Origin: Chloroflexi bacterium UBA6077 | Lineage (GTDB): Bacteria > Chloroflexota > UBA6077 | DNA length: 64,000 nt | NCBI GenBank assembly: GCA_002436065.1 | Contig: DIXP01000084.1 | Span: forward strand, 62,001 to 126,000 | Direction: 5' to 3' | In this document: positions 43,723 to 51,476 of the stretch, piece after piece | Layout: each line of letters begins with the position of its first letter | How positions within the stretch are numbered: position 1 is the stretch's first letter | Position numbers and translations under genes: made by a program | The notes under the pieces: generated by a model | The model's database searches: none | What the model saw: the letters and a program-made list of their open reading frames with translations, nothing else | What the model was told of the DNA's origin: nothing

Positions 43723-44851
43723 CGTCTTCGTTGTTGGAGCCGGGATGGTTCGCTTTGGCCGTCTCACGGAGCGGCCGGTTGCCGACTTTGCCGCTGAGGC
43801 GGTGCGGGCTGCCCTGGCGGACTCGGGGCTGGATCGCCGGCGCATCGGCTTCTCAGTGTTTGGTCACTCTCAGCAAGGACGCGTAGCCGGACAGCGTGTG
43901 CTGAGAGAATTGAGCTTGACTGGGATGCCTGTTCTCAACGTGGAGAACGCATGTACGAGCGGTGCAAGCGCGCTCCATGTCGCCTGGATGGCTGTGCGCT
44001 CCGGGCTCCATGATGTCGCATTGGTGGTGGGCATGGAGAAGATGGAGAAAGGGTTAATACCACCAAACCCCGGCGAGTTTGAGGCCCGACTGGGAAAGAC
44101 CATGCCCGCCAAGTACGCATTGCGCGCCAAGCAGCACATGGAGAAGTACGGGACGACCGCAGCTCAACTAGCCATGATCTCCGTCAAGAATCACAAGGCG
44201 GGGGCTCTCAACCCCTACGCCCACTATCAAAAAGAGCTGACGTTGGAGGAGGTGCTGGCCTCGCGTCCTATTGCGGAGCCGTTAACCCTGCTCCAGTGTT
44301 GCCCCACCACCGATGGGGCCGCTGCGGTGGTGGTGGCCTGTGGTGATGTTGCCCGACAGCTTCAGCAGACGCCGGTGCGCATTGTTGCTTCGGCGGTCAA
44401 CTCAGGCGCGTACCGGAATTCCTTGAAGGATGGCATTGCCTCGGACGATGACCTCGTAGTCCGCTGTTCAGGGGCCGCGTACGAGAGCGCCGGTCTGGGC
44501 CCAGAGGACATCGATGTGGTGGAGGTACACGACGCCTTCACGGTGGGAGAGATGCTGGCTTATGAGAATCTCGGGCTGTGTCCTCGAGGCGAGGGAGGCC
44601 GGTTAGCATGGGAGGGAGCCACAGCCCTTGGAGGGCGAATACCGGTGAACCCCAGCGGCGGTCTGCTTTCGCGAGGACACCCCATGGGAGCCACCGGTGT
44701 GGCTCAGATCGTGGAGTTGACCTGGCAGCTACAGGGGAGGGCAGGGCCGCGGCAGGTTCCAGGCGCGAAGGTTGCGCTCGCTCACGTCAATGGCGGCTCG
44801 ACGCCAGGGATCGGCAGCGGATCTTGCGCCATTCACATTCTCGCTACCTGA
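43715..44851 (+). CDS. SCPx-type thiolase
   Basis: A 378-residue thiolase of the non-classical SCP-x group. The nucleophilic Cys is in VENACTSGASALH (about residue 89). LLQCCPTTDGAAAVV (about 191-205) is typical of the group. The first catalytic His region is VVEVHDAF (about 272) and the second is GGLLSRGHPMGATG (about 315-328). The C-terminus HVNGGSTPGIGSGSC replaces the usual CIGGG loop. Such enzymes cleave 3-oxoacyl-CoA with CoA, often with a DUF35 partner, which is the gene just upstream. It presumably performs the last C-C cleavage of the island pathway. Confidence 0.88.
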   Translation: MRDVFVVGAGMVRFGRLTERPVADFAAEAVRAALADSGLDRRRIGFSVFGHSQQGRVAGQRVLRELSLTGMPVLNVENACTSGASALHVAWMAVRSGLHDVALVVGMEKMEKGLIPPNPGEFEARLGKTMPAKYALRAKQHMEKYGTTAAQLAMISVKNHKAGALNPYAHYQKELTLEEVLASRPIAEPLTLLQCCPTTDGAAAVVVACGDVARQLQQTPVRIVASAVNSGAYRNSLKDGIASDDDLVVRCSGAAYESAGLGPEDIDVVEVHDAFTVGEMLAYENLGLCPRGEGGRLAWEGATALGGRIPVNPSGGLLSRGHPMGATGVAQIVELTWQLQGRAGPRQVPGAKVALAHVNGGSTPGIGSGSCAIHILAT

Positions 44852-44886
44852 GATGCGGCCACAAGCTACTTCTTCTGGAGGGGGAT

Positions 44887-45285
44887 ATGTCTACTCCACT
44901 CAGCTTTGTCTTTGACCATGTCCACATATTCTGCAGCAACCTTGATGCGACCGAACGATGGTTCTCAGAAGGCATGGATGCCCAACTGATGAGACGGAGA
45001 GTAGCGGCTAATGGCGCCAAGGCTGTGGATCTCCGACTGGGTGGGGTGGGAGTGTTCTTGCGGGGTCTGGCGCCCGGAGAGGCTCCGCCAGCACCTACAT
45101 CATCGAGCGGTTTGGGCACCAACCACTTTGCACTCGTTGTGAGTGACATTGACTCCATTGTGGGAGAACTGAGACGCCGTGGGGTCGAGTTCGAGTCTCC
45201 GCCGCGCAAGATTGGACAAGGAAGCCAAATTGCATTTGTGCGCGGTCCCGATGGAGTGAGGATTGAGCTGATTCAGCGACCCTGA
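44887..45285 (+). CDS. VOC/glyoxalase-fold protein
   Basis: A 132-residue vicinal-oxygen-chelate protein with paired beta-alpha-beta-beta-beta modules. It starts with FVFDHVHIFCSNLDATERWF (metal-ligand His about residue 13); the second module has TNHFALVVSDIDSIVGELRRRG (His about 78), and FVRGPDGVRIELIQ supplies the C-terminal Glu (about 128). That pattern fits a metal-binding epimerase such as methylmalonyl-CoA epimerase, or an isomerase, better than a dioxygenase. TGGAGGGGGAT precedes ATG 44887. Last gene of the island operon, 35 bp after the thiolase; an epimerase role on the CoA-ester product would fit but is inferred. Confidence 0.82.
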   Translation: MSTPLSFVFDHVHIFCSNLDATERWFSEGMDAQLMRRRVAANGAKAVDLRLGGVGVFLRGLAPGEAPPAPTSSSGLGTNHFALVVSDIDSIVGELRRRGVEFESPPRKIGQGSQIAFVRGPDGVRIELIQRP

Positions 45286-45494
45286 CAGCCTTCGGACCAC
45301 AGCCGGTATGATCTACACAAGACATCTTGGGCGTTCCTTGTGGCAATCGGAGCGGTGAGGCCGCCTTCTACCAGTGGTCTCCGGAATGGTGCGTTGTTGA
45401 AGACATCTTGCTGTGGAGACTGTGCCATCAGGGCCTATGCGCTCGGCACCACCTGAAGGTCCGGACCGTCCGGGCCTTTGGCGATGACGACGTT
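45286..45494 (+). other. Island right-end non-coding stretch
   Basis: Between the VOC stop and the right-hand 33-bp repeat I find no credible gene. A frame spanning 45327-45635 runs through the repeat and into the next gene's start region; its sequence is unlike any protein family I know and its start has no ribosome site. The whole 45286-45631 gap is otherwise unremarkable. Confidence 0.5.
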
Positions 45495-45527
45495 GGCCCG
45501 CCGGGACGGCACGCTGCCATAGGGGCG
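45495..45527 (+). repeat. 33-bp direct repeat, right copy
   Basis: Identical base for base to 30945-30977. Here it is not part of any gene: it is an isolated copy of the glycoside hydrolase gene end, 105 bp before the aquaporin start. The flanking bases on both sides differ from those at the left copy, so the identity ends sharply. Confidence 0.85.
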
Positions 45528-45631
45528 CAAGAGGGCATTCCGGTTGGTGGTGACCCTCCCGGCCGACTGTTCGTTCAATCAGGCCCGCGAATTGCCTCCG
45601 TGCCGACAGTCTTCAAGACGGAGGTATATCC

Positions 45632-46375
45632 ATGAATGGAAGACTGGCTGCATCGTCCTTCGTTGAGGGATTGGGCACCTTTGCCCTCGTCTTCGTCGCC
45701 ATTCTATCCTTGTCCGCTCTGTCGGTGGTGGGCGCACCGGATAGTCCCGCCACTCTAGTGGTGACTGCCTTCGCTCAGGGACTCACTATTGCAGCGATGG
45801 TGACCGCATTAGGAGCCGTTTCCGGTGGCCACTTCAATCCGGCCATCACCTTGGGCTTCGTGATCACAGGGAGGATGAGCCTGGCAATGGGGCTCATCTA
45901 CTGGGTATCGCAGGTGGTTGGAGCAGCTCTCGCGGCCCTGCTGGTTGCCGGAATGTACGGGACTGCCACCGTTGCCCAGGGAACCCCTGCCCTAGGCACC
46001 AACGTGGGCTTCTTGGCAGGAGTGGTGACGGAAGCCGTCGCGACGTTCTTTCTGGTCTTGGTTGTATTCGGAACTGCCGTCGACCAGAGGGCTCCCAAGT
46101 CGGTTTTCCCCTTCGCCATAGGGCTGACGATCACCCTGAGCATCCTGGCCATCGGCCCCCTGACGGGCGGCGGGTTGAATCCTGCCCGAGCGCTGGGTCC
46201 GGCCCTGGTCTCCGGCAGTTGGGCCAACCAATTGGTCTATTGGATCGGCCCGCTGATCGGTGGGGCACTCGCGGCCCTGGTGGAGGACCGTTTCCTGATC
46301 GAAAGAGCACCAGCCGCACCACAGGAAGCTCGAGGAGGCCCAACCGAAGAGGAAGAGAGACGGAGAGCTGCCTAG
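45632..46375 (+). CDS. Aquaporin / MIP-family channel
   Basis: A 247-residue channel with six hydrophobic helices and both half-helix NPA motifs: GGHFNPAITLG (about residues 70-80) and GGGLNPARALGPAL (about 182-195). The Arg after the second NPA is the selectivity-filter Arg of water and glycerol channels. The residues around it (GLNPARALGP) look more like water-type aquaporins or archaeal AqpM than GlpF, whose motif has Asp after NPAR. A charged tail rich in Glu and Arg follows the last helix. GGAGG lies 8-9 bases before ATG 45632. In the proposed ancestral arrangement it followed the glycoside hydrolase gene directly. Confidence 0.92.
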   Translation: MNGRLAASSFVEGLGTFALVFVAILSLSALSVVGAPDSPATLVVTAFAQGLTIAAMVTALGAVSGGHFNPAITLGFVITGRMSLAMGLIYWVSQVVGAALAALLVAGMYGTATVAQGTPALGTNVGFLAGVVTEAVATFFLVLVVFGTAVDQRAPKSVFPFAIGLTITLSILAIGPLTGGGLNPARALGPALVSGSWANQLVYWIGPLIGGALAALVEDRFLIERAPAAPQEARGGPTEEEERRRAA

Positions 46376-46407
46376 ACACAGGCTTCCGCACTCTAGCAGC
46401 CTGACCC

Positions 46408-46443
46408 GTGAGCGGGGACGACCGAACAGCCGTCCCCGCTCAC
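46408..46443. terminator. 13-bp stem hairpin between convergent genes
   Basis: GTGAGCGGGGACG (46408-46420) pairs perfectly with 46431-46443 across a ten-base loop. It lies 32 bp after the aquaporin stop and 5 bp before the stop of the convergent small gene, so it may end both transcripts. There is no T-run. Confidence 0.6.
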
Positions 46444-46448
46444 AGCCA

Positions 46449-46697
46449 CTACCTAACCTTCCTCACAGGAAACCGTATCTCCGTCATCAGATCCTGAGGC
46501 GCGGTTACCGATGGGTCGTTCAGATACACCTCCTCTACCGGGCCTACGATCTCGTATCCGTTCTCGGAGATCCAGGCCATCAGGGCTTCAAAGGTGGGCC
46601 CCTCCTCCTCATAGGGTCCCTTGTGCTTCGAGCGCAGCGGTCCTGTCTCACCACGAGGCAGCGCTATGCGAAGACTTCCGCAGATCGGAGAACTCAC
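46449..46697 (-). CDS. Short GyrI-like domain protein (C-terminal half only)
   Basis: An 82-residue protein matching only the C-terminal half of the GyrI-like small-molecule-binding domain: GPYEEEGPTFEALMAWISENG (about residues 27-47), then GPVEEVYLNDPS (about 52-63) with the ligand-binding Glu, and a TEIRFPV end. The full domain is about 150 residues, so the N-terminal repeat is missing. It may be the relic of a longer regulator or a stand-alone half-domain. GTG start at 46697 without a clear ribosome site; the divergent DinB gene begins 57 bp away. Confidence 0.65.
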   Translation of the reverse strand: MSSPICGSLRIALPRGETGPLRSKHKGPYEEEGPTFEALMAWISENGYEIVGPVEEVYLNDPSVTAPQDLMTEIRFPVRKVR

Positions 46698-46753
46698 TAC
46701 GTAGTAGAATGGGCACTGGTTCCCAGACAGATCACCAGAGAGGAGATGGTTCC

Positions 46754-47263
46754 ATGATCGCGAGAGAGTTCATTCGGCGGCAGGTCGCGGGCGCTTGGAG
46801 GGTCTACGATGCGGTAACCTCAGACCTCACCGAGGAACAGTTCAACTGGGCACCTCCGGGCACCGCGAACCCCATCAGCGCAACCGTGGCCCACATCATC
46901 GGCGGCGCGGATCGCTTCATCAACGCTGTGATCCAGGGCAAGCCAAGCCTTTGGGAATCCCAGAAGTGGAGCGACAAGGTAGGAGTCGGCGTCACCCCCA
47001 CTCGGGGAGCCAACTGGGAACCATATCTGGGCACCCAGTTTTCGCTGGAGCCGTTCAAGGCATACAAAGCGGCGGTGCAGGCATCCATCGACGCATACCT
47101 GGAGACGCTGACCGAGGCCGATCTGGACCGGAAGGTACTGTTCCACGGCGAGGAGCGCATTGTGGGAGACATGCTGGCCCTGATGGTCACCCACATCACC
47201 CAGCACTCCGGAGATGTCTCCACCCTCAAGGGCATCCAGGGAGCGAAGGGGCTGCCTTACTGA
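46754..47263 (+). CDS. DinB/YfiT-family four-helix protein
   Basis: A 169-residue four-helix-bundle protein of the DinB superfamily. Its metal site is likely formed by His in TVAHIIGGADRFI (about residue 47) and MVTHITQHSGDVSTL (about 145 and 149), the usual three-His arrangement. Family members include thiol-dependent transferases (bacillithiol or mycothiol S-transferases) and proteins of unknown function. GGAGATGG precedes the ATG at 46754; upstream in-frame sequence overlaps the divergent GyrI fragment and is not conserved. Substrate unknown. Confidence 0.85.
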   Translation: MIAREFIRRQVAGAWRVYDAVTSDLTEEQFNWAPPGTANPISATVAHIIGGADRFINAVIQGKPSLWESQKWSDKVGVGVTPTRGANWEPYLGTQFSLEPFKAYKAAVQASIDAYLETLTEADLDRKVLFHGEERIVGDMLALMVTHITQHSGDVSTLKGIQGAKGLPY

Positions 47264-47360
47264 GCACGGACAAGCTGCAACGGCAACTGCTCTGAGCGAG
47301 GAGACCCGCAAGCACCTCTTGTGAGTCGCCCTTGCTCAGAGGACGAGCATCTTCACCGCC

Positions 47361-48173
47361 TCACTTCTGGCAGCTGGGGCATACGTAGGAGGCTGTGCTC
47401 CCCACCTTGACCTTCTCCACAAGGGTACCGCACTCAGGGCAGGGCTGCCCTTCCCGATACCCCACTAGGAACTCCTTGAATCGGCCGCTGCACCCGTACA
47501 GGTCCTTCTCACCGGCCAGGCCGCCCAACCTCACCGACTGGATGAGCGTCTCCATGAGTCCACGGAACAGTTGAGACCTCTCTCCCTCCGCCAGACTCTC
47601 CAGTTTCCGATTGGGTTGCAGGCGGGCCCGGAACAGGGTGTCCTGCACGTACACGTTGCCAATGCCGGCCACCTGCTCCTGGTTGAGCAGGAAGCCCTTC
47701 ACCGAGCCCCTCTTGCCCCGCAGCATCTCAAGGAAGCGCGCCTCTGTGAAGTCGGTATCCCTGATGGGTGTGGGGCCCAGCTTGGCCGTCATCTTGTGGT
47801 TACACAGATCCCCATCCATAGCAGCGTGAAGGTAGCCAAACCACCAGAAGCCGACCGTAAGCACCCGTCCACCATCCAGGTCCAGCCTCGCCTGATACTT
47901 TCCGGGCAGTGACTCGCTGTCCCTGTGAAGAAGGGCATCTCCGCCCATCCCCAGGCTGAGAAGGAGCCAGGCTCCATCGGAGAGCCGGGCGAACACCCAT
48001 TTGCCTCTGGAGGTCACCGATTCGATCTGCCTTCCCACAACCAGCTTGGTGAATTGGTCCACGGACATGTTCAGGCACTTCTCCTGGACTACCTCGACCC
48101 CTCGGATGGTCTGACCCCTCAGCTCCAGATCCATCTGCTTGGCCAGGTTGTAGATCTCTGGCAACTCGGGCAT
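47361..48173 (-). CDS. Formamidopyrimidine-DNA glycosylase (Fpg/MutM-Nei family)
   Basis: A 270-residue DNA repair enzyme. The N-terminal MPELPEIYNLAKQM has the catalytic Pro2 and Glu3, which become exposed when Met1 is removed. The middle H2TH domain has GSVKGFLLNQEQVAGIGNVYVQDTLF (about residues 155-180). The C-terminal zinc finger CPECGTLVEKVKVGSTASYVCPSC (about 243-267) carries four Cys. The enzyme removes oxidised purines or pyrimidines and nicks the strand. GVGNIYV in classical Fpg is here GIGNVYV. A -10-like TATAAT lies on the minus strand at 48229-48224, 50 bp before the gene. It is the divergent neighbour of the PdxA-like gene. Confidence 0.9.
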   Translation of the reverse strand: MPELPEIYNLAKQMDLELRGQTIRGVEVVQEKCLNMSVDQFTKLVVGRQIESVTSRGKWVFARLSDGAWLLLSLGMGGDALLHRDSESLPGKYQARLDLDGGRVLTVGFWWFGYLHAAMDGDLCNHKMTAKLGPTPIRDTDFTEARFLEMLRGKRGSVKGFLLNQEQVAGIGNVYVQDTLFRARLQPNRKLESLAEGERSQLFRGLMETLIQSVRLGGLAGEKDLYGCSGRFKEFLVGYREGQPCPECGTLVEKVKVGSTASYVCPSCQK

Positions 48174-48423
48174 GGGCCACTCCTCACCGAGAACTTCATG
48201 AATGTTGCTAAAGTCGGTATGTCATTATACGCTCAGCAGGTTGTACCGCCTCCCCCTCGGAAGGATCCCCTTTACTTCCACGCCACATGCGGCCAAAATA
48301 AGCCACACCAACATACTCATGGAGTCATAGATGACGGCCCGACGAGGCGTGGATGTGGAGACAGTCCTGGGCTGATTGAGCCACAGAGGCCGGCCCTGGT
48401 CGGCCCGATTGGGAGGAGACAGC

Positions 48424-49467
48424 ATGCACACCCCTGAGCGCATACCCGATTGCGGGGCTGCGGGGCTACCGCTGGTGGCAGTACCCATGGGAGACCCGGC
48501 GGGCATCGGCCCGGAAGTGGTCGTCAAGGCCCTCGCCCATCCCGACCTTTACCACCTGTGCAGACCAGTGGTGATCGGCGACGCCCGGGCGCTTGAGCGG
48601 GCGCCAGGATGGAAGGCCAGCCAGCGCATCTCCAGGGTCGCGGCTCCGCAAGATGCCGATCCCTCACCCGATGTGGTGGCCCTGATAGAGCTGGCCAGCG
48701 TGCCTGACTCCTTCCAAGTCGCCCGGGCCAGCGTTGAGGGGGGCAGGGCATCCATACAGTACCTGACCCACGCCGCGGAGTTGGCCCTGACGGGCAGGGT
48801 GGAAGCCATCGCCTCAGGCCCCCTCAACAAAGGGGCTATGAAAATGGCCGGCTTCGACTTCCCGGACGAGTACGACTACCTCGCCCACCTGTGTGGAAGC
48901 ATAGAGTATACGATGCTTCAGGTGAGCCCCACCTTCACACTGGGCTCGGTCGCACTCCACGTCCCGATGAAGGAGATGCCCTCCTACATCACCCGAGAGC
49001 GGGTTCTGGCCACAATCCGCTTCGGCGAGAGGGCGGCGAAGGCATCCGGCGTTGCCCGTCCTCGCATCGGGGTCGCGGCGCTCAATCCCCACGGCGGCGA
49101 GGGCGGTCTGGTGGGTCGGGAGGAAATCGACGAGATACTGCCGGCCATCGAGGACGCCAGGGCCGAGGGCCTGGAGGTCTACGGCCCCATCCCAGCCGAC
49201 ACCTTCTTCGTGACCGTTCGACAGCCCGGCTACGACGTGTACGTGAGCATGTACCACGACCAGGGACGCATCGCCATCAAGCTGCTGGACTTCGGCAAGG
49301 TGGTCACCGTGGCTGAGGGGCTGCCTATCATCTTCTGCACCGTGGGACACGGCACGGCCTTCGACATCGTTGGCAAGGGGGTGGCCATCGAGGAGAACAT
49401 GAAGGAGGCGATACTGCTCGCGGCCAGGCAGGCCGTCCTGCGGAGAACCGGAGCAGGCCGGGCGTAG
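48424..49467 (+). CDS. PdxA-family dehydrogenase (4-hydroxythreonine-4-phosphate dehydrogenase-like)
   Basis: A 347-residue NAD-dependent, metal-binding oxidative decarboxylase of the PdxA family. Landmarks are VAVPMGDPAGIGPEVVVKAL (about residues 19-38), ASGPLNKGAMKMAGFDFPDEYDYLA (about 132-156), AALNPHGGEGGLVGREE (about 218-234), and YVSMYHDQGRIAIKLLDF (about 272-289). The end motif CTVGHGTAFDIVGKG (about 303-317) differs slightly from the usual T-S-x-x-HGTA-D-I-A-G. PdxA makes the pyridoxal precursor; PdxA2 acts on four-carbon sugar-acid phosphates, and TphB, also in this family, acts in terephthalate breakdown. The right subfamily is open. ATG 48424 with GGGAGGAGA upstream. Confidence 0.82.
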   Translation: MHTPERIPDCGAAGLPLVAVPMGDPAGIGPEVVVKALAHPDLYHLCRPVVIGDARALERAPGWKASQRISRVAAPQDADPSPDVVALIELASVPDSFQVARASVEGGRASIQYLTHAAELALTGRVEAIASGPLNKGAMKMAGFDFPDEYDYLAHLCGSIEYTMLQVSPTFTLGSVALHVPMKEMPSYITRERVLATIRFGERAAKASGVARPRIGVAALNPHGGEGGLVGREEIDEILPAIEDARAEGLEVYGPIPADTFFVTVRQPGYDVYVSMYHDQGRIAIKLLDFGKVVTVAEGLPIIFCTVGHGTAFDIVGKGVAIEENMKEAILLAARQAVLRRTGAGRA

Positions 49468-49479
49468 GCAGGCTGCCGG

Positions 49480-50439
49480 CTAGGAGCAGACGCGGCCCTT
49501 CCCAGCCTGCTTGGCTGTGTAGAGGGCCCGGTCCGCTCGAGCCAGCAGGGCCGAGCCGTCCGGGCCGTCCTCATCCCGCAGAGTGGCAACGCCCAGGCTG
49601 ATACTTGCAGCGAGGCCCACGGTTGGTGGGAGGGCATGCACCTTCGCCAGGAGCCGATGGGCCATCTGCTCCGCATCCGAGAGAGCTGTGTGGGGAAGCA
49701 GAATGACGAACTCGTCGCCGCCGTAGCGTCCTCCCAGGTCCGTCTCCCGGATGACTTCCCTGATAGTCACGGCCAGCAGCTTCAGCACCTCGTCCCCGAC
49801 CGGATGGCCCAGCGCATCGTTGATCTGCTTGAAGCTGTCCACATCGAACATGATCGCCGAGAGCGGCAGCCCATAGCGTCGGGCGCGGCCAATCTCGGCA
49901 GCGAGACGATCCATGAAGTGCCGGCGGTTCGCCAGGTCCGTCAAGGGGTCCATGGTGGAGAGCCGCCTCAACTCCTCCTCCACGGCCTCACGCCGTCGCA
50001 TCTCCTCAAGGGCCTGGTCCCGCATGACCCGATACTCGTGGACCCGCCGCGTCAGCTCAGTAACGTCCTGGAGGGTAAAGAGGGCGTAGCAGCTGTCGCC
50101 ACCCGCTATCGGCATGGGGGTAACGATGGTGTGCTGGATACGCGGGCTTCCATCGGGAAGGGCCGAGGGGATGATGTAGCCGTGGAACTGGGACGAGAAG
50201 ATGACCGGCGGCCCGCCCTCGAATACCGCTCGCACGCGGCCTGTGTACTTGGGATGACGCAGCCGCGGGTACAACTCCCCGATTTCCTTGCCAAGGACCG
50301 CATCTCGCCCCCGCCCCGTCCACTCCTCCAGGCAGCTGTTCCAGAACACCACGCGGAAATCCGCCGCCAGAGCGAACACACCCATGGGCACGAAATCGAG
50401 GAGGCGGAACTCCCGCCTCAGGAGATCGCCAGCCGTCAA
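49480..50439 (-). CDS. PAS-GGDEF diguanylate cyclase
   Basis: A 319-residue signalling enzyme. Residues about 10-110 form a PAS sensor domain (FVPMGVFALAADFRVVFWNSCLEEW). A coiled coil follows (about 130-160), then the GGDEF domain (about 165-315) with DPLTDLANRRHF, MFDVDSFKQINDALGH and the active loop RYGGDEFVILL. The loop fits an active cyclic-di-GMP synthase. An RxxD inhibitory site (RETD) lies five residues before the loop. The TTG at 50439 overlaps the TGA of the CheC gene (TTGA), indicating translational coupling; upstream frame within cheC is not conserved. Third gene of the response-regulator/CheC operon. Confidence 0.9.
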   Translation of the reverse strand: MTAGDLLRREFRLLDFVPMGVFALAADFRVVFWNSCLEEWTGRGRDAVLGKEIGELYPRLRHPKYTGRVRAVFEGGPPVIFSSQFHGYIIPSALPDGSPRIQHTIVTPMPIAGGDSCYALFTLQDVTELTRRVHEYRVMRDQALEEMRRREAVEEELRRLSTMDPLTDLANRRHFMDRLAAEIGRARRYGLPLSAIMFDVDSFKQINDALGHPVGDEVLKLLAVTIREVIRETDLGGRYGGDEFVILLPHTALSDAEQMAHRLLAKVHALPPTVGLAASISLGVATLRDEDGPDGSALLARADRALYTAKQAGKGRVCS

Positions 50440-51044
50440 CGGTCTATCGCCATGTCCGCGGGCAGCTGCGAGAACAGCCTGCTGAGGGAATCGATCTCGA
50501 ACAGCAGCATTACCTGTCCCGAGATCTGCCTCTGCTGGATCACGAAGTGGGTCTGCGCCCACACAACCAGCGTCGACTCATCCGCTCCGGTGGGGATCAG
50601 CAGATCCTTGAAGCTCCCCTCCACGTAGCTGGGTACAGTGAAGGTGAGGTGGTCCTTCATTTCGTTGGAGATGACACCCATCACACCGTTAAGGAGGATG
50701 TTGCCCACCTCAACCAGCGCCCCGATCCGCAGGGAATCCAGGTCGTCGTCCTCCACCTGGTCCTCAGTGAGGAGACTGACCAACTTCGCCGCGCTATCGG
50801 AGGGAAACAGCTGCCAGGCGGTCCCAGTCAGCGTCCCCTTGAACACGAGGCGGACGGCCGAGGTGAGCTGTCCGCCCAGACCCTGCACCCTTACAGCTAT
50901 CTCGCCCAGGGTGAGGACCTCCACGATCGGCGCCTGCAGATGGACGTGGGACGACACCATCGAGTTGAGATCGGCCGCGGCCCGCCCGATCCCGATGTTA
51001 ACCAACTCTCGGAGGTAGTCGATCTGGTCGTCGCTGATCTTCAA
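50436..51044 (-). CDS. CheC/CheX-family phosphatase
   Basis: A 202-residue CheC-like protein. Both CheC active-site helices are visible: ELVNIGIGRAAADLN (about residues 12-26) and ALVEVGNILLNGVMG (about 112-126), each with the E-x2-N pair that removes phosphate from CheY. No CheD, receptor or flagellar gene is in the window, so it likely dephosphorylates the response regulator encoded just upstream. TTG 51044 is seven bases after that gene's stop. It overlaps the start of the diguanylate cyclase gene by four bases. Confidence 0.85.
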   Translation of the reverse strand: MKISDDQIDYLRELVNIGIGRAAADLNSMVSSHVHLQAPIVEVLTLGEIAVRVQGLGGQLTSAVRLVFKGTLTGTAWQLFPSDSAAKLVSLLTEDQVEDDDLDSLRIGALVEVGNILLNGVMGVISNEMKDHLTFTVPSYVEGSFKDLLIPTGADESTLVVWAQTHFVIQQRQISGQVMLLFEIDSLSRLFSQLPADMAIDR

Positions 51045-51051
51045 CTGTCGC

Positions 51052-51426
51052 CTACCCGATCTCGCTGCCCGAGGCAACGGCCTGGCGCACTGCATCGAGG
51101 AGTTCCGCGTCCCTAAAGGGCTTGTGCAGGAACCAGCGAACTCCCAATTCGCGGCACTTCTGCCGCGTGGTCTCCTGGATATCCGCTGTAAGCACGACTG
51201 TGGGTACGCTGATCCCCTTGCTCCGCAGCACCTCGAGGACCTCAGCCCCAGTCGTGTCCGGCATCAGCAGGTCCAGAAGCAGACAGTCCACCCGCGTGGA
51301 GGAGAGCAGCTCCAGGCATTGCTGGCCTCCAGCGGCTTCGAGCAACTCGTGGCCAGTGGGGCTCAGGACCGTCTTGATCCACTTGCGCTGGAATGACGAA
51401 TCGTCGGTTATCAGAACGCGCCCCAT
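51052..51426 (-). CDS. Single-domain response regulator
   Basis: A 124-residue receiver domain without output domain. Residues VLITDDSSFQRKW carry the acidic pocket (Asp about 8-9), DCLLLDLLMPDTTG the phosphoacceptor Asp (about 51), VVLTAD the Thr (about 80), and FLHKPF the Lys (about 102). All five key residues are present. GGAGGAGC precedes ATG 51426. It is the first gene of an operon with a CheC phosphatase and a GGDEF enzyme, so it may be the phospho-signal that controls cyclic-di-GMP. Promoter at 51477-51505. Confidence 0.9.
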   Translation of the reverse strand: MGRVLITDDSSFQRKWIKTVLSPTGHELLEAAGGQQCLELLSSTRVDCLLLDLLMPDTTGAEVLEVLRSKGISVPTVVLTADIQETTRQKCRELGVRWFLHKPFRDAELLDAVRQAVASGSEIG

Positions 51427-51476
51427 GATATGCTCCTCCGCAAGGTAGACCGCTTCACGATGACCATCAGACTGGA

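Larger units (their letters stand above)
30945..45527. mobile_element. Putative 14.5-kb catabolic island bounded by 33-bp direct repeats
   Basis: A block of about 14.55 kb is bounded by perfect 33-bp direct repeats in the same orientation. The left one is the 3' end of the glycoside hydrolase gene; the right one is an orphan copy of that end in non-coding DNA before the aquaporin gene. All genes inside point the same way and form one regulator-plus-pathway set. Sampled 60-base lines inside (32041, 35581, 41221) count 48, 48 and 57 percent GC, against 68 percent at 28081 outside. There is no integrase or transposase; the only recombination-like gene is the excisionase-type HTH at 34226. Either the integrase was lost or the block arrived by another route. 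Confidence 0.55.

Noticed and set aside
30945..45527. Insertion sequence or transposon ends at the island borders
   Set aside because: The border repeats are direct, not inverted, and no transposase gene is inside.
45327..45635. Possible small gene between VOC and aquaporin
   Set aside because: Contains the right-hand 33-bp repeat, overlaps the aquaporin start, has no family similarity or ribosome site.
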